DNA of 60,000 bases from Membranipora membranacea (taxonomy: Eukaryota; Bryozoa; Gymnolaemata; Cheilostomatida; Membraniporidae). Location: assembly GCA_914767715.1 (NCBI GenBank), contig OU612069.1:28891387-28951386 (forward strand), read 5' to 3'. Positions 1 to 13,757 of this stretch are shown piece by piece (within the stretch, counting starts at the first letter, position 1; each line of letters opens with the position of its first letter). The position numbers and the translations under genes are program-made. Under the pieces are notes generated by a model. It searched no databases and was not told where the DNA came from. It saw only the letters and a list, made by a program, of their open reading frames with translations.

Positions 1-3000
1 AAATGATTTTTGACTTGGAAAGTAGAGTTGAGTACCTATAAAGAAAAATGTCCACTTAGACTGCCGGGCAGAATACAACCAAGCCATTATGCTTGTGAAG
101 CCAGCAGGTAAAGCCAGGCTAGGGACGAGTTTAAATTCATCGTGAAGGAGTTGTCAGCACAATGCACATGAGAAAACAATAGTAATTCTAAAGCTTGGAA
201 TTTGATGTTGATGAGTTATCTGCTCTTGTTGTGGCAAACAAAAATATGTAAATAGAAAGACAGTACAGACAATGAACTCCCTCACATTCTGCGCATGCTC
301 AGCTCTGGGCATGAGCTGATCTCTGCAAAATTGAGTCTCGGAATTCCGAAGCCATCTGATTGGCTACCTGCTCTGGTGGCACACTCACAAATGCGTGCGG
401 AATTGTTAAAAAGAGTTATCTTCTATTGTCACTATTAGCTAAATTTGACTGTCGATTTATGCAGGCGGTGTCCTATCTCCTCAGACCAAAATTGCAATTA
501 GAACCCAGACTAAACTCATTGTTCTTGCACATGCGCAAATTCAAGTCACGCATGATACATACTTAGCCTTACGACATTCTCTTTGTGGTAATGATAGCCT
601 AGTTTATCAGTAATCTACATGCCCAGTCAGATCACGAGAGTCAGTATGACTCCCTCATTGGTTCAGATTGTCATAAGAATTGCTTGCAGTTACTACACCT
701 AGACTAGGGTTCTAATCTTGATGGGAATTTAGTTGACTCGTTACAAATCTCCACCAAACATTCACAGGAAGAAGAAAAATTGAGGTGAAAAGGGCAGTGT
801 GAATTTGTGAAATGTCATACTAATGGTAAGTTAAGTGGTTTGCAATTTAATCTTGGGATTGAATGATGATGCTGCCATATATTAATGAGGTTTTGTCTGA
901 TAATTGACTGTGTGTGTCCTGTGGAGTTAGCCGAAAGCTGACATTGAGTGATTATTATGATTTGTGAGGGGAGTGGACATTATTTAATTTATTTTTAATT
1001 TATTATATTATTTTAAATTCATTTATAGACATTAATTTGTATATTAACCAACTCTCTAACCTTACTACCAAATTAGGTCAGGCCAAGTCCAGTGGGCTTA
1101 AAACAATACTTGGCTGTAATACTCATAATAAAGGATAGAAGTGATATCCAGTTAATTTCAGTTGACTTGGACTTGGTAGAGGTAAGTTTATAAAATTAGT
1201 AGTAGGGGCCTAGTATTCTCTAAACTTGAAATCACTGCAATCCTACTACTAGTCATTGCACTTGACAGGCCCTTTACAATCTCAACAGAGATAAAGCTGG
1301 GATTAGTGTCTTGCTGAAGGGATGATCACTGACAGAAGACTTGTTCATGAGCCGGTCACTGCTCGATTGAATACAAAAAATAAGTAAATCTTCTCAGCAT
1401 GACTGACTGAGAGGGGTCAGCGATAACTCATTCTAATCTCAGGTAGTAGCCTAAACACAATTTGTATACTTCAGTACAGTTTCAACTGCGGTAAACCACA
1501 GCAGAGCCTATACTGAAGATGTTGATGCTGTGAACCGGTTGACTGTCACAGGGAAAGCAATATATCCATAACCAATTTATAACCATGCCATATTTGTACT
1601 TCATGTAAACTGTTTGTGTAAGCATTTATATCAAGACATCGTTAGCCTCTATTTGAACGCTGCCCCTACTTCTCCAACGTATCACCACGGAGTAACTCTG
1701 TTACTCCTTGGTATCACCTTGCGTATTTTGCAACCGCATTATTCTATAAGTGATAAATGGTTCGTCTGTAAACATTGTCTAGTGATTCAAACTATATGCC
1801 CAGACTGGGTATTGTGCACCATGCGTAGAGATTCTAGGCTGGCGGTCCATAGTTTTTTTAAGCTCTGCTATAATGTCTTATTTTTTTGTAATCAAGTCTC
1901 TCCATGTGATTTGTCAAACATTATTTAGCTAAGCGGTATATCGGATCTCTAAACTCACTGCTATGTTACACGTCCTATTTATTGGCGCTTTGGTGCATGA
2001 ACAATAGATGATGGCGGTTAGTTTAGTAGATCAGTCATAGCAAGGAAACTTCTTGGTCTCTGTGAGAGGGTGTTAATTTGATGATTTTGGTCTTGAAACT
2101 TTTGGTTTTGGAACTTCTGGTGGAAATCATATACGTGTCAAATGTCTTGCTCAGTCAAATAAAGCAGATTTAATTGCCACTTGCATGGAAGGGCCTAGTC
2201 TGTACTTTTGCCTTCCAGTGAGAGGGAAGTTAGCTGGATGATCTTGGTCTTCAAATCTTCGGTGTCGGAACTTCTGGTGGCGTTCATATCAGTCATGCTC
2301 AATCAAATAAGTCAGATCTAACTGTCGGCTTTATTTGGACTGTAGTAGTAGGTGAGGCTTAGATGGTGATAAGACCTCATGTTGTACATGGCAGTGAGCT
2401 TTACTAGCCACTGAGCTGTGACTGTCTGTACATCAGAGAAGGGATCACAGTGACTGATTATCTCATCCAAGGAGTCATTAATAAGTTAATCCTCTTATAA
2501 CGTGTCCCTCAACTTAGTGTGCATCATCAGTGTGTATCATCGGTACTGTACGGCTCAAGGCTGAGGAACGTGGTCTGGTATTTGATTCTTCAAAGACGGT
2601 TTTTTTCAAAGTTTGTTTCGGGTCTATAAGGCCTTTAGATTTCTTCAGTGTTGTAACTTTTTGAATACAAGCATCACCAGACTGTAACCTTACATTAGGA
2701 AATGCTTGATTGATTAGAGAGACTCAATAGGTTTTTGTTTGCTGATTGATAAAGGTGTTTACCTCACAGGAAATGTCATACATGGCTACACTCCCTGTCT
2801 ACAACCACTGTATAATACAGACTAACCCACGCAAACTACTATCAGCTTCCAAGATTACTCAAATCTTAGTGATTTAGTGTATTTAATCTCAGCCCCACCT
2901 TACAAAGTTTAGGACAAGTATATTCAGCTACTTAATTAGTTACCCTTATTACAAACCACAGAATCTTTTGTGTCTACAAACGGTAGATAAAGCAGCTCTA

Positions 3001-3759
3001 TACAGCAGTTAGTTAGTTATAAGACAATAGGCTACTGGGTTCAGTTTTTGAAAGCGTTGGGGAACATGCTGATTGTTTAGTTACATTGAATGATCCTTTG
3101 TTTGAAAAATAAATATAGGAATATATTTGTCACACCCTCCTAGACTAGTATGGAGGTAACATCAGCGGATGATACAGTAACTGACAGCATAGTAAGCTGT
3201 CACAGTATAAAGGCCATATATGTATAGTTAGCTGTCTGATATACAGGACTGGGACTGGGTGGGTCTGAATGGTGGATACATCGTTACTTTGTAGTTTTTA
3301 TGAGATCATCTATGTAATTTCCATAGCATTCAGTAACCAGATGGTTCCCTGGAGCGCTCGGTTATTTATTCCCATTAGAGTATTATTTCACCATTAATTT
3401 ATGTACAGATTAAATAATTTAGTTGCTTATTGCCATGCAGTGGTAAGTGGTGAGACAAGATTAATTTACATCAAAATTTCCAATCTGAATACTACATTCA
3501 TAGCCCAGACCTGACCTAATCTCGCAGGTCAGACACAGTTTAATCTTTTTTTTTACTCAGTCTACTTTTTCTTCTTGTAGAATCAGCCATGATGACTTGA
3601 TGTACCATTTCTCCTCTTCGCTTATAGACGACTATTTAACCGATCTCTGATGAGCCGAGTCATATATTCCCTCCCAGAGAAGCTCCGTTATACTTAGATA
3701 GAGTCGTCCCTCCTGTGATCTCACATCACTAACTCCTCGTCGCACACCGACTTCTCACA
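1..3759. other. Upstream intergenic DNA, no gene recognised
   Basis: No coding exon with family resemblance was seen on either strand; the short open frames here have no splice or composition support. The only structure noted is an old, diverged direct repeat at about 2061-2180 and 2217-2330. The stretch just before 3760 presumably holds the promoter and 5' UTR of the glycosyltransferase gene, but I cannot point to a TATA box or initiator with confidence. Confidence 0.5.
2061..2330. repeat. Diverged direct repeat, two copies about 155 bp apart
   Basis: Two segments share the order of the words gtgagaggg, tcttggtctt (or ttttggtctt), ggaacttctggtgg and cAATCAAATAA-like blocks. Copy one is about 2061-2180 and copy two about 2217-2330. 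It looks like an old tandem duplication and has no coding potential. Confidence 0.5.
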
Positions 3760-6700
3760 ATGAGACGTAACACGGCCACTCTACTCAAATACATGGCAGC
3801 CGCTGCCTGTATACTGTTCCTTGGTCCTCCTTTACTCAAAAGTATAGTCGGTAAGTAACTCAAAACTAGGTCTTATAGTCGGTAAGTGACCTTATACTTA
3901 CTCCGCTATCATCTATAGGCCTAAGGCTTCATCATAATAATTACTGTTAGTCTGGGGGGCTCAGACTACTGTTGGTCTATTTGACCGACATCACTTCTAA
4001 TATTACCCAACTCTGATAGATTATCACATAATATTAGATAATTTTTGTTGATTGTGCTGTTTTAGTCATCACTATTTTGACAAATAATTAGGCTATAGTA
4101 ATTGCCTGATCTCTACCATCTGTTTGCTATGAAAGAGAATTATGTGTTCACAACCTCCCCAGGCATATGAAAGTTAATACCACAATGAGTAGTCAAATCT
4201 TAGAACTCTGGATAATTCTGAATCAAATAAATCTACTCAAAAGACAGTGTCCAGTGTGGATTTAGTTATTGATAATAGAATTGAGCAAAATCACAACAGA
4301 GTTGGCCGTCCGGGCCGCCGAGTCTCAAACTAGGCCATCCTTTATTGACAAACAAACTGTAAATGATAAGAGTATAACTGGTTTGAATCCGCTAAACAAC
4401 CAACACTATTATTGCTTGAGTTTACTCCTTTGTGGAGTTGGCCAGCATTTAATTCCTTTTGTTATAATCCTTGTAAGGATTAGAATGAGGGGATTAAGTG
4501 ATGATAAGCAAATTGCTTGGGGTAGAAGGCTAAGCAAGATTATGCCTTTAATACTCAAATTAAAGTAGTTTAATCTCTGCAGAGTGAAAATCAAAGTGAG
4601 TCTGAGTTAGATCTAAGGTTTTACAAACATAGGATTAAAAGCTTGGCCCTCGCATAAAAGGCAGGCAGAGCGAGACAGGAAATCACAGTCAGCCCACTGG
4701 CTGTAGCGCAAACAAGTCATCTCTCTGACTTGTGTATGAGTTGTACTATGCTCAATGTGGTGAATTTGAGTAGTGAACGAGTGGCACGAGGGGCGGGTGC
4801 CTTGACGATAGCGACTTTGCGCCGATGAGTTGATGGAAAGCAAACCTCCCTGCACTGGTTTGGCTTAGAGTATAAGCATGATAGTGATGGGGCGAACATT
4901 GTTGCACTGAAACAATGAAGAGTTGGCAGCCTCCCTGGTTGCGCAACAGCTTAAACACACCAATTATGTCAAACCACCGAAACTGACAAAATGCACTGAG
5001 GGATCGATGAGATTGATTGAGATGCTCAGCAACACACAGGGGTGGCTTCATGCTGCTGGGGCCGGCCATGAGGAGGTTGTACTAGAGAAGGCCTCGAAAC
5101 AGCGTTTGACTCATGGTTTCTAGCTGAAGACCTGTGTGTTGTGCAGTGGTACGCGCACCACTGTATGTTGTATCTGTATGTATGTAGTATTATTGTTCTA
5201 AAATCAGCGTGATATAATGGAGTGAATTCCACTGGGGGAAAAAGAAATATGTAAAATGATAAAAATGGTTACAAACTAAATATTATGTTAAAAATTAGAG
5301 TATTTATAAAAAAAAGCTTCTCTGTCCTACAACGGGCATCTGGGTGGCGAGCAACACCCGAGTCTGTCGCCCACTTTTCCTAATTACTATCTTGTTTATA
5401 TTATTATCAATGAATAGCGTGCCATGCCTGGTTTACTGTATGGGTCTGACTGAGCTGACCACTTTGGGGAGGCAGCAGGTGCTCTGGAGTACTGACACTA
5501 TGCCACAATCGTCAACTATGTGGCATCAAAAGTTCACTCTATTGTCATGTTATTATTTTTGTCGATGCTCTACCACATGGGATTTGTGACAACATAATAG
5601 GTATTATTTTGATCATGTCATTATGTCACTCCGTGCAATTTTGACTTATTATCTCTCTGTGTTAAAATAAGGCATACCCAATGATTGATAGATATGGTCA
5701 TTACAGCCCTAAACTTTCGTCAGCGGTGTCTGTGTTGCATTTAATGCACCAAATCTGTGTTTTTAGGGATTTTGCTCATCTGATGTGTCATTTATGGGTG
5801 TCTGATGGCATGGTAAGCAAAATAACCGTCCGAGCACCTCAAAGAGGGTTTTAGTTTTGATCATTTTCTCACCTATACCCTTAGTGAGAGTGAGACTAAG
5901 ATATGTCACTTGATATTATAAATGGTCTCCTCTCCTCTCCAGGTAACTCCGGAGGTGATGGAGGAGGTCCTAAGTTTAATGAGAACGCGATGCCGCAGGC
6001 TCCTGATGATACAAACGAAAAAAGAGCCAACCATCACAACGCCCCTGTCGGCGATGTGAGTGATTATCATATGATAATTTGTAGGAAATATGTGAGGCTA
6101 GCTAAGATAACCTAAATATGGTATTCTTCAACATTACAAAAAGTTATGTCGTTCTGAATTGGCCTCAAATACCGTCGCTGGTAACGTCGCTGGTAACGGG
6201 TGTTGTAAGACGTGTGGCAGGTGCTGTATGGGACATGTCTTACAGCACTCAGCATTGTTTGTGGTGATGTAGGGGGCACATGAGTGCTGTAAGACATGTC
6301 CCATATACAACTACCAGCATAAAGCACAACAAGTCAAGGATATCTCTATCAAATAATTCTGAGTCAGCAATATGCTCAGTGTGCATCAGATAGCCTAAGA
6401 GACTGAGGGCTGATCTAATATCTGAGTTATCAACCAGTTTTATTTATTAATTTTTTAGAGGTTCAGGCTTTTTTGTAACCTGAATCTTACTATCTCAATA
6501 CCCGAGTTACTTTACTCTGACTGTAGAATGAGCTTCCCCGAGTACCTAGTGTACCACCAGTAGGTATACACTCCCACGACGCGGCTCAGGGTCAGTCAGG
6601 AGACGCTATACAACATCACGGGGGGATCGCTGTGGCCGACGCTAATGGTAAGAAGGACTGGCACGACTGGGAGGCTATCGCTAGAGAGGAACAGAGAACC

Positions 6701-9700
6701 GGTATGTTAATTTTATTCTCGTTACAGAATTTATTAAAATGTTTACATTCATAGTTCTATGCAATATCGCCATATATTATATTATATATATATATATTCA
6801 TGGTGGTGTGTAGCCTTAGACCAGCATGCACAACCTGTGGCGGTTTAAAGTGCAACCAAGGTTTCAAACAACTTCTCATTGATGGCCATTGATTAATAGC
6901 AGATTGCACCTTCTGCATGGGGAAAAAGACAAAATATAATTCGGATGATTATTCAGCCAGAATTCTTGTGAAACATTTCTTCCATCAGGCACTCAAACTC
7001 AGCTAAAAGAGAATACCACATAGCAGTTTCCTGTTCCTGTTATTATTTGGCCTGTGCTCTACAATTATTACAGCAAAGTCTTGGAACCTCCCCTAAACTG
7101 AAGTGTTACCCAGCTTAGAGTCAGCAACTCCACTGAGTTTTGCATCGCGTAATGTACAAAGCTGATGCTGCCCAGCACATTATTTGCTACCCATTAATGC
7201 CTGATGGATGAAATGTTTCACAAGAAATCTGGCTGAATAATCATCCGAATTAGATTTTGTCGTTTTTCCCATGCAATCTGCTATTAATCAATGAGAAGTT
7301 GTTTGATACCCTGGTTGCCCTTTATGGGCTGCGAGCAAAAAATACGGAAAAAGTTTTTTATATTTATGTCTGTTGTTGGAATATAGACTGTCTTAATGTT
7401 AACATATTAGGATTACCCTGTCAGTCACTCAGCTAGTTTCTGTGTTTACTAAGTCAATCATCAGACTCATAGTTCAGAAACACAAGTCTTCCTGACCCCC
7501 GCATACTCATATAATGTTACGTTGTATTCTGACTGATTTATTACATCATATATCTGAGTCCTCTAATAAGACAAGACAGGACCCTTAGACACCCATATAA
7601 CGATATGTTGTATACTGACAGGACCAGGAGAGCAGGGTACGGCTGTAGAGTTGTCTCCCTCAGACGCTGAACAGAAGGCAGCTCTGTATAAAGTTAATGG
7701 ATTTAATGGATTCGCTAGTGATAAAATGTCTCTAAACCGAGCTATTAAAGATATCAGACATCCTGAGTAAGTTCTCTTATAGTAGTTAGGGGTAGGACAT
7801 TGAAGGTGGAGCATATCACTTTAACTGTTATTATGAAGTATTTTACCCATAGAGATTCTCCATTAACCTCATGTCTCTAGCAAGAAGACTGTAACTTGGT
7901 GAACGCCTCAATTTTAAGTTGTGCTCCTTTCCTTGTGTCAATGTGTAGACAATGTTAGAGTCAAAGTCAGTTAGGCCCTTCATCAGACACACTTCACTAT
8001 ATAATTTTACTCTTTTGGTCTGTCTATTATGTCTGATTAAGTTTAACACCACAACTCTGATATAATATAGGACGGCCTGTCTATTCGCTTATAGTAGTCA
8101 TCGTATAAAGAAGCATAGCATTAGAAGTTCTCCTGCCATACCGAGTTTTGATTCACCCTTCTTGTTATGTTGTAGATGTAAGACACAGAAGTACTTAGCT
8201 AAGTTACTTACTGTAAGTGTAGTCGTACCGTTTCACAACGAGCACTGGAGTACGTTACTCCGTACAGCAGTAAGTGTACTCAACAGGTCTCCTCCTGAGC
8301 TCCTACATGAGGTTATACTCGCTGACGACGCTAGTACTAAAGGTAGGTACACATATCTCTCTCAATGTGCCCTGGGCCTTTCAAATAGAGACAGCGATCC
8401 TTACTAAAGCAAGTTATCACTATCACATCGCTCAAAATTATCACTCACTTGGTCTTTCAATTAGACAAATTTGTTCCCAAATCGCTCACTCAGAATGTTG
8501 ATGGTCCCATTAATGACTGACCGATTTGAAAGCGAGAGCCTAGCAGATTTGTGATTTGGGCTGTTTCTATTTGAAAGACCCCCTTGGGTAGGTAAGCATT
8601 AGAGGCACGTATGACTTTCAACAACCATATTCAATGTCAGCAAAATATATATCTATCAACTTGTCTTATGTTACTGAGACTAAAACTGGGTGTACCAATG
8701 ACTCCCTTCAGTACGTTATATCAAATAGAATGGGCCAATATTTTACTGTTTGAACAAGATCAATAAAGTACACTGCTTTTATAAGATAACGACATTAACC
8801 TTGTCATATCAGCAGGTCTCTTGAGCATTGCATTGTGGGAAAGCTGCTTAAACCTGACTCAATGAACAACATTGAGCCATGTTCCTCTACCCATGATTAT
8901 GAAACTCATTCATATTCTATTCATGTCCGTTTATTTCACTCACAGATTTCCTCGGTAAGAAACTCGAGGATCACTTGGCTAATAACTATGGAGGTAAGGT
9001 GAAGGTTGTCAGAGCCAAGAAGAGGGAGGGGCTTATCAGAACGAGGCTGTTAGGGGCGGAGGCAGCTACAGGAGATGTACTTATATTCCTTGACTCTCAC
9101 TGCGAGGCTAATGTTAACTTCCTGCCTCCTCTATTAGGTCAGTATTTGTTGTGTCTAGTCCAGTACGATTTGATTGATTGATTGTATTTCAAATTGCCCT
9201 TCTTCATACCACCACTGATCAATATAAGGTTTAAACTGGCCTTGTCCATCATTCACAAGGCATGGATTTTGAAAGTCCAAGTTTGGTCCATTTGCCTGCA
9301 TTGCATGCAGTTGCTTCCTCTCTACTGGTCATGCCGGCTTAGATATGTCATCAGTTCCAATCATTTGTCCGCAACAATATTTTTATGAGACTGTGTGTAT
9401 TATGGACTAGTAGTTTCCCGTCAACCAAAACCAGTGTAGAATAATGCAGATATCAAACATACGGGAGGTTGTTGCATGGTTTGCATTATATGATCCGGTG
9501 TTTATCACATATATCATCACCCTTTACAGATCCGATAGCCGAGGATTATAAGACCGTAGTTTGCCCGTTTATCGATGTTCTCGACTACGAGACATTCCAG
9601 TACCGTGCTCAGGACGAGGGAGCGAGAGGAGCCTTCGACTGGGAATTCTTCTATAAGAGATTACCTATTACTGAGGAGGATAAGAAACATCCCGCAAGAC

Positions 9701-12700
9701 CATTCGAGTTAGTGTCTAGTCCTTAGTTTATGAATGATTTCCTTCGGTTAGAAGTTTGTTGGCTTTTTGGTGATTTGTAGCTTGTGTGTTTGAGACAATT
9801 TAGTAGCAGCTTTCTATGATTTTGACATGCAGGCCAGCGCGAGTTATCATTATTAGCACTAATAATGACTACAGTATTTTAGGTGGTCCCCTATTAGTCC
9901 TTCTCATCTCCTAATGTATGACAGTTTATATCTCAGAGATAATATACTTCCTAAATTAAAATATTATCTTGTTATGTATTACAGCTCCCCTGTGATGGCT
10001 GGAGGTCTATTCGCCATCTCTCGTAAATGGTTCTGGGAGATGGGCGGATACGATCCGGGCCTAGATATCTGGGGAGGTGAACAGTACGAGCTCTCGTTTA
10101 AGATATGGCAGTGCCACGGGCGTATGGTGGACGCCCCGTGTTCTCGTGTCGGTCATGTGTATAGAAAGTTTGCACCATTCCCTAATCCAGGAATAGGAGA
10201 TTTTGTAGGCAAAGTAAGTATATATTTAGAACGGAGATATATTTTGTGGATTACTGACCACCACAGAAAGGCTCTGAACTCTGATGCTCAGTAATGAGTG
10301 AATACTTTTTACTTGTTTACAATTGAGATCCATATCTTATAACGCTATTTTGCAAAGAGTCAGTTCTACAAACTCATAGCCTCTAGTTTCCGAAGCTGAA
10401 TAAGAGCGATAGTGTAGCCAACTCAGACTAGCAGCTGAGTTTGTGATCTCATTAAATCAACTATCACACAATATTTCACAGTGATCGACATGCTTGAGCT
10501 GACGCCGCTTATGCTTGTGCTTAGCATTTCGGAGTTGTCCCATCCTTGAACAATGACAGATTTGGGATGACAACTTCGAATTGTACACACTTACAAATTT
10601 CAAATGCATTGTATTTTACTGAATATAGCTCACATTTATTATGACTTTGTATGATTGTAGAATTATAGGCGAGTAGCTGAGGTCTGGATGGATGAATATG
10701 CTGAATATCTATATCAGCGTCGTCCTCATTATAGAAAAATAGGTCAGTCAATAATACAACAAAATAAACCAAGCTAATATAATACTTACCTTCTGCCTGC
10801 TGAAAATCATTAGCATGTTTGATAATAAAGCATTAAAAATCTATTTCATACTGCTTTTGTGGAGAGTAAAACTTTGTCTCTTCTGCCTGCTGTAAATCAT
10901 CAACCCGATGGTATTACAGATATTTTTCACCACCGGAAATAAACAATGTTGTTACCCATGATTCTCGATTTTAATAAGTGAGCTGTGATTGTGATCCACG
11001 TCTGCTCCTTCTCTATCCTCTGCACAAGACCTTGTTCAGACAGGTATGGTAATAGAAGCCCATACCTGCCACTCTTACTTTCTCCTTTCTTTCACAGATA
11101 CTGGTGATATATCTGAACAGAAAGCTATAAGGAAAAAGTTAAACTGTAAACCATTTAAGTGGTTTATGGAGACTGTATTATTTGATATAAATGAATATTA
11201 CCCTCCAGTAGAACCGGAGCCTTATGCAGGAGGAGAGGTAAGTCAAAGTACCAACAGGATTACCATTGGCCTTTTGAAAATGGGCTATATGCATAAGATG
11301 GCCATTTAAGTGTGGCAGCTACCCATAGAGTTATTCAACATTCGAATATATGATTTATATATATCGTAAGATGTAGATGTTATGCCTTATTACAAGCTGT
11401 GTTTGTCCAACATAACTATTATATATTTTCTATTATCAAGAAAATCTTAAAACTGCTATTCCAATCTTTGCTAAGGCAGTCAATGTTTTGCCTGAGATAT
11501 CTAATGTTAAATACTAAGTAAAACAATATGTAAAGTTTAGGTGCCCAATGCTGTCCCATAACAGTATCTTTTACCAGAAAGCTGAAGGCTTGAAGTGCTC
11601 CTACTACAGTTTGTTTGTCCTTGAGCTCATACTCTGTATGTTAATTGTTTATAGTTACGTAACGAAGGTACAGAATTATGTGTAGATACTAAACACAAAG
11701 GAGGATCAGAGAGATTCGGTCTGTCTACCTGTCTCAGTGTAGATTCTAAAGTAGGAGGGGAACAAGTAAGTGTCCTCCAACTAACCTTGAACTGATAAAC
11801 TGACTGTGACCTTTTAACCTACCCTAACCTTATAATCTTACCCTGACCCTACAGGCTCAACTTTTAGTCAAATCAGTTCATATGAGACTGATACACACTT
11901 AAAGCGTTGGATAAAGGCCGGTGAAATTAAATAAATAATATGAGTGCTGGTTATCAATCCATAACCTGAGTGTGATACTCTTGAAGCTTCAACAAGCTCA
12001 ATAAATTGTCTTAGTCTTTTTATACAGACTTGAGAATGTATACTGTTGTACATTCCTGTACTTGACTGCATGGACAACCGGCGTGAGTGTTTGACATACA
12101 TCAGAAATATATATATGTTTATGTTGCTCAGCCTTCTGTGAGATTTAATGTGTATTTTCACATTGTTTGATGATTCTCACCCACATGTTTATTTTACAGC
12201 AATTTGACTTATCATGGCACAAGGACCTGAGAGTACACGGCCGATCTATGTGCTGGGATGTATCTACTAGTGTAGATCACGCTCCTATTATATTATTTAA
12301 CTGTCACGGCATGAAAGGAAATCAGTTCTGGAAATATAACCTGGTAAGTCTGGCGGTAAAAGCGATCTCTGTACATGGTGTTTTGAAAATGCAATGTAGA
12401 CCGCATATATCTATATTTTGGAGTTGTCTGTTGTTGCCAAAAAACAAAGAAGGTTTCTTTTCACCCCCCCCCCCCCTCAACCTTATACTGAAAAGGACCG
12501 TAGTTGTCATCATCAGCCATTGGCATCCCTGCCTGGCTTGGGTTGATAGGGTTGTATTAGATCCAACAACTCGTTGTTTTAAGCTTTTGATTTCAGTTCT
12601 TTCCTAATGTGGACAGACCTAAAACCACCTGAAAATTTCAAATGCAGTCAGAAAATTGCACACCCCATTTCACCTTACACGATTGACTAGATTTAAATGC

Positions 12701-13700
12701 TCAAACTCTGTATAGGCATTATTAGGAGTCAGGAGTGGTCTTATGGTTAACAGTAATTTCTGAGGTCTACGTTCAATTCTTTGCATCAGCAGTCAATCGT
12801 GATTTGTCACTGGCACACCACCATCATCATAGCCAGGCCCATCTGGAACAGGACTTAAGTTACTGAGGTCCACCGTGTGTTTGCACATCACACATGCAAT
12901 AAAAAGAACCCCTTCAGCCTCGCCGATATGACGAGTAGCTTGTTACAAGCCGGCATCGGTTGAGGGTGCCGCTAACCTCATCACACCGCCGCTCTTTTGT
13001 TTTGAAACAGAAAAAGTGGCCGCATGACAAGGTTATTGAGGTATGATGGGTTCCATTACCTGCATACAAGAGAGGATACCTTGCTCCACTTCAAATATGA
13101 TGAGTGACATTATCTGCCATGTTCTGACTAGATAATGCCACTTCTAGGAACACTGTGGGGACCATATATAATTTCTCTCTCTCTCTCTCTCAGTCTCTCA
13201 TCCAACAGGAGTAGGAGGTTAGAGACGCTCAGTTGGTTAGAACGCCTGCCTGCAAGCGTTTGAGGTCCTTGGTTCAAATCCTGCTGCGGTCTACTGACTA
13301 CTGGGCTCGTATGATGCCCCAGGTGTGCTCCGACCTGCCTGCAAAGCCTGCCTGCCTGCCTGCTTGAGAGCAACTTGGCGCCGAATACTGATATTTCTCA
13401 GTCCTCGAATTGAGACAACACTTGCGATTTTAACCCACAGTGGTCTGATTGTGTAACTCCCTACTTTCCTCCCTAACAGTCCGTCTGTTTCCTCGTCTTT
13501 AATAATAGTCATCCCTTTTTGTGTTGTAGGAGACACACCAGTTATACCATCAGATATCTAATCAGTGTCTGGACTGTAACAGAGACAGTAAGGAGATATA
13601 TATGTCTCCGTGCTCCGGCAGCGCTGATACTCAGAAGTGGAGCTTTACTAGTATGAATAATACAGCCCTCGCAGCTCTCTGGAAAATACAGCTACACTAG
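3760..13700 (+). CDS. Polypeptide N-acetylgalactosaminyltransferase (GALNT family)
   Basis: Transfers GalNAc from UDP-GalNAc to Ser/Thr of proteins, starting mucin-type O-glycans in the Golgi. Thirteen exons join in frame to 645 aa: 3760-3850, 5943-6055, 6527-6701, 7622-7766, 8176-8342, 8946-9137, 9530-9707, 9985-10213, 10661-10742, 11098-11237, 11655-11765, 12200-12343, 13530-13700. Residues 1-11 are a short basic tail followed by a signal-anchor (type II topology), then a low-complexity stem. The GT-A domain has [16 protein letters not shown], the metal-binding D280-S-H282, the WGGEQYE motif at 383-389 and H411-V-Y. Residues 505-645 form a ricin-B lectin domain with QFW and QKW motifs. Length and all key residues are normal. 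The start is the first ATG, directly before the anchor. The exon 3 acceptor at 6526 was chosen for its pyrimidine tract and phase. Which GALNT subtype it is cannot be settled here. Confidence 0.95.
6840..7330. repeat. Foldback element with about 130-bp inverted arms in GALNT intron 3
   Basis: The left arm (about 6840-6990) and right arm (about 7195-7330) are inverted copies. For example, ttcggatgattattcagcc at 6940-6958 is matched exactly in reverse complement at 7231-7249, and the similarity runs outward through the tgattaatagcagattgca block. There is no transposase. It is probably a MITE or foldback transposon; exact ends and target duplication were not resolved. Confidence 0.75.
8371..8590. 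repeat. Short inverted-repeat element (MITE-like) in GALNT intron 5
   Basis: ctttcaaatagagacagc at 8378-8395 is matched at 17 of 18 positions by the reverse complement of 8560-8577, and both sides continue outward into a C-rich or G-rich end (ccctgggc and gacccccttggg). Total length is about 210 bp. It lies just inside the 5' end of the intron. Confidence 0.65.
12725..12990 (+). repeat. Possible degraded tRNA-derived SINE in GALNT intron 12
   Basis: A tRNA-like stretch (gtggtcttatggttaa as a possible A box and gttcaattc as a possible B box, about 12737-12782) is followed by about 200 bp of non-coding body ending in GC-rich sequence. No target duplication was found. It resembles other tRNA-like repeats in the window only in general layout. 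Confidence 0.35.
13220..13320 (+). repeat. tRNA-like repeat (SINE head) in GALNT intron 12
   Basis: gctcagttggttagaacgcc reads as a good polymerase III A box and ggttcaaatcc as a B box, about 30 bp apart, as in tRNA-derived SINE heads. The acceptor stem does not pair, so it is not a functional tRNA gene. It follows a CT-rich simple repeat. Confidence 0.5.
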
Positions 13701-13757
13701 AGGGTGGGGATACCAACGCCCTCACTTCTCTGTGGGAAGTACAGCTACACTAGAGTA
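13659..13757 (+). repeat. Tandem duplication of the GALNT C-terminal coding end into the 3' UTR
   Basis: The last codons plus stop of the GALNT exon (about 13659-13702, ending in cagctacactagag) are followed by a diverged second copy (about 13711-13755) with the same ending. The second copy would also read as an ALTSLWEVQLH-stop end if translated. It now lies downstream of the real stop at 13698-13700. Confidence 0.8.

Noticed and set aside
4613-5232. Overlapping open frames on both strands at 4.6-5.2 kb
   Set aside because: Several frames are open, but none shows a family motif or joins the GALNT exons in phase; most likely intronic repeat sequence.
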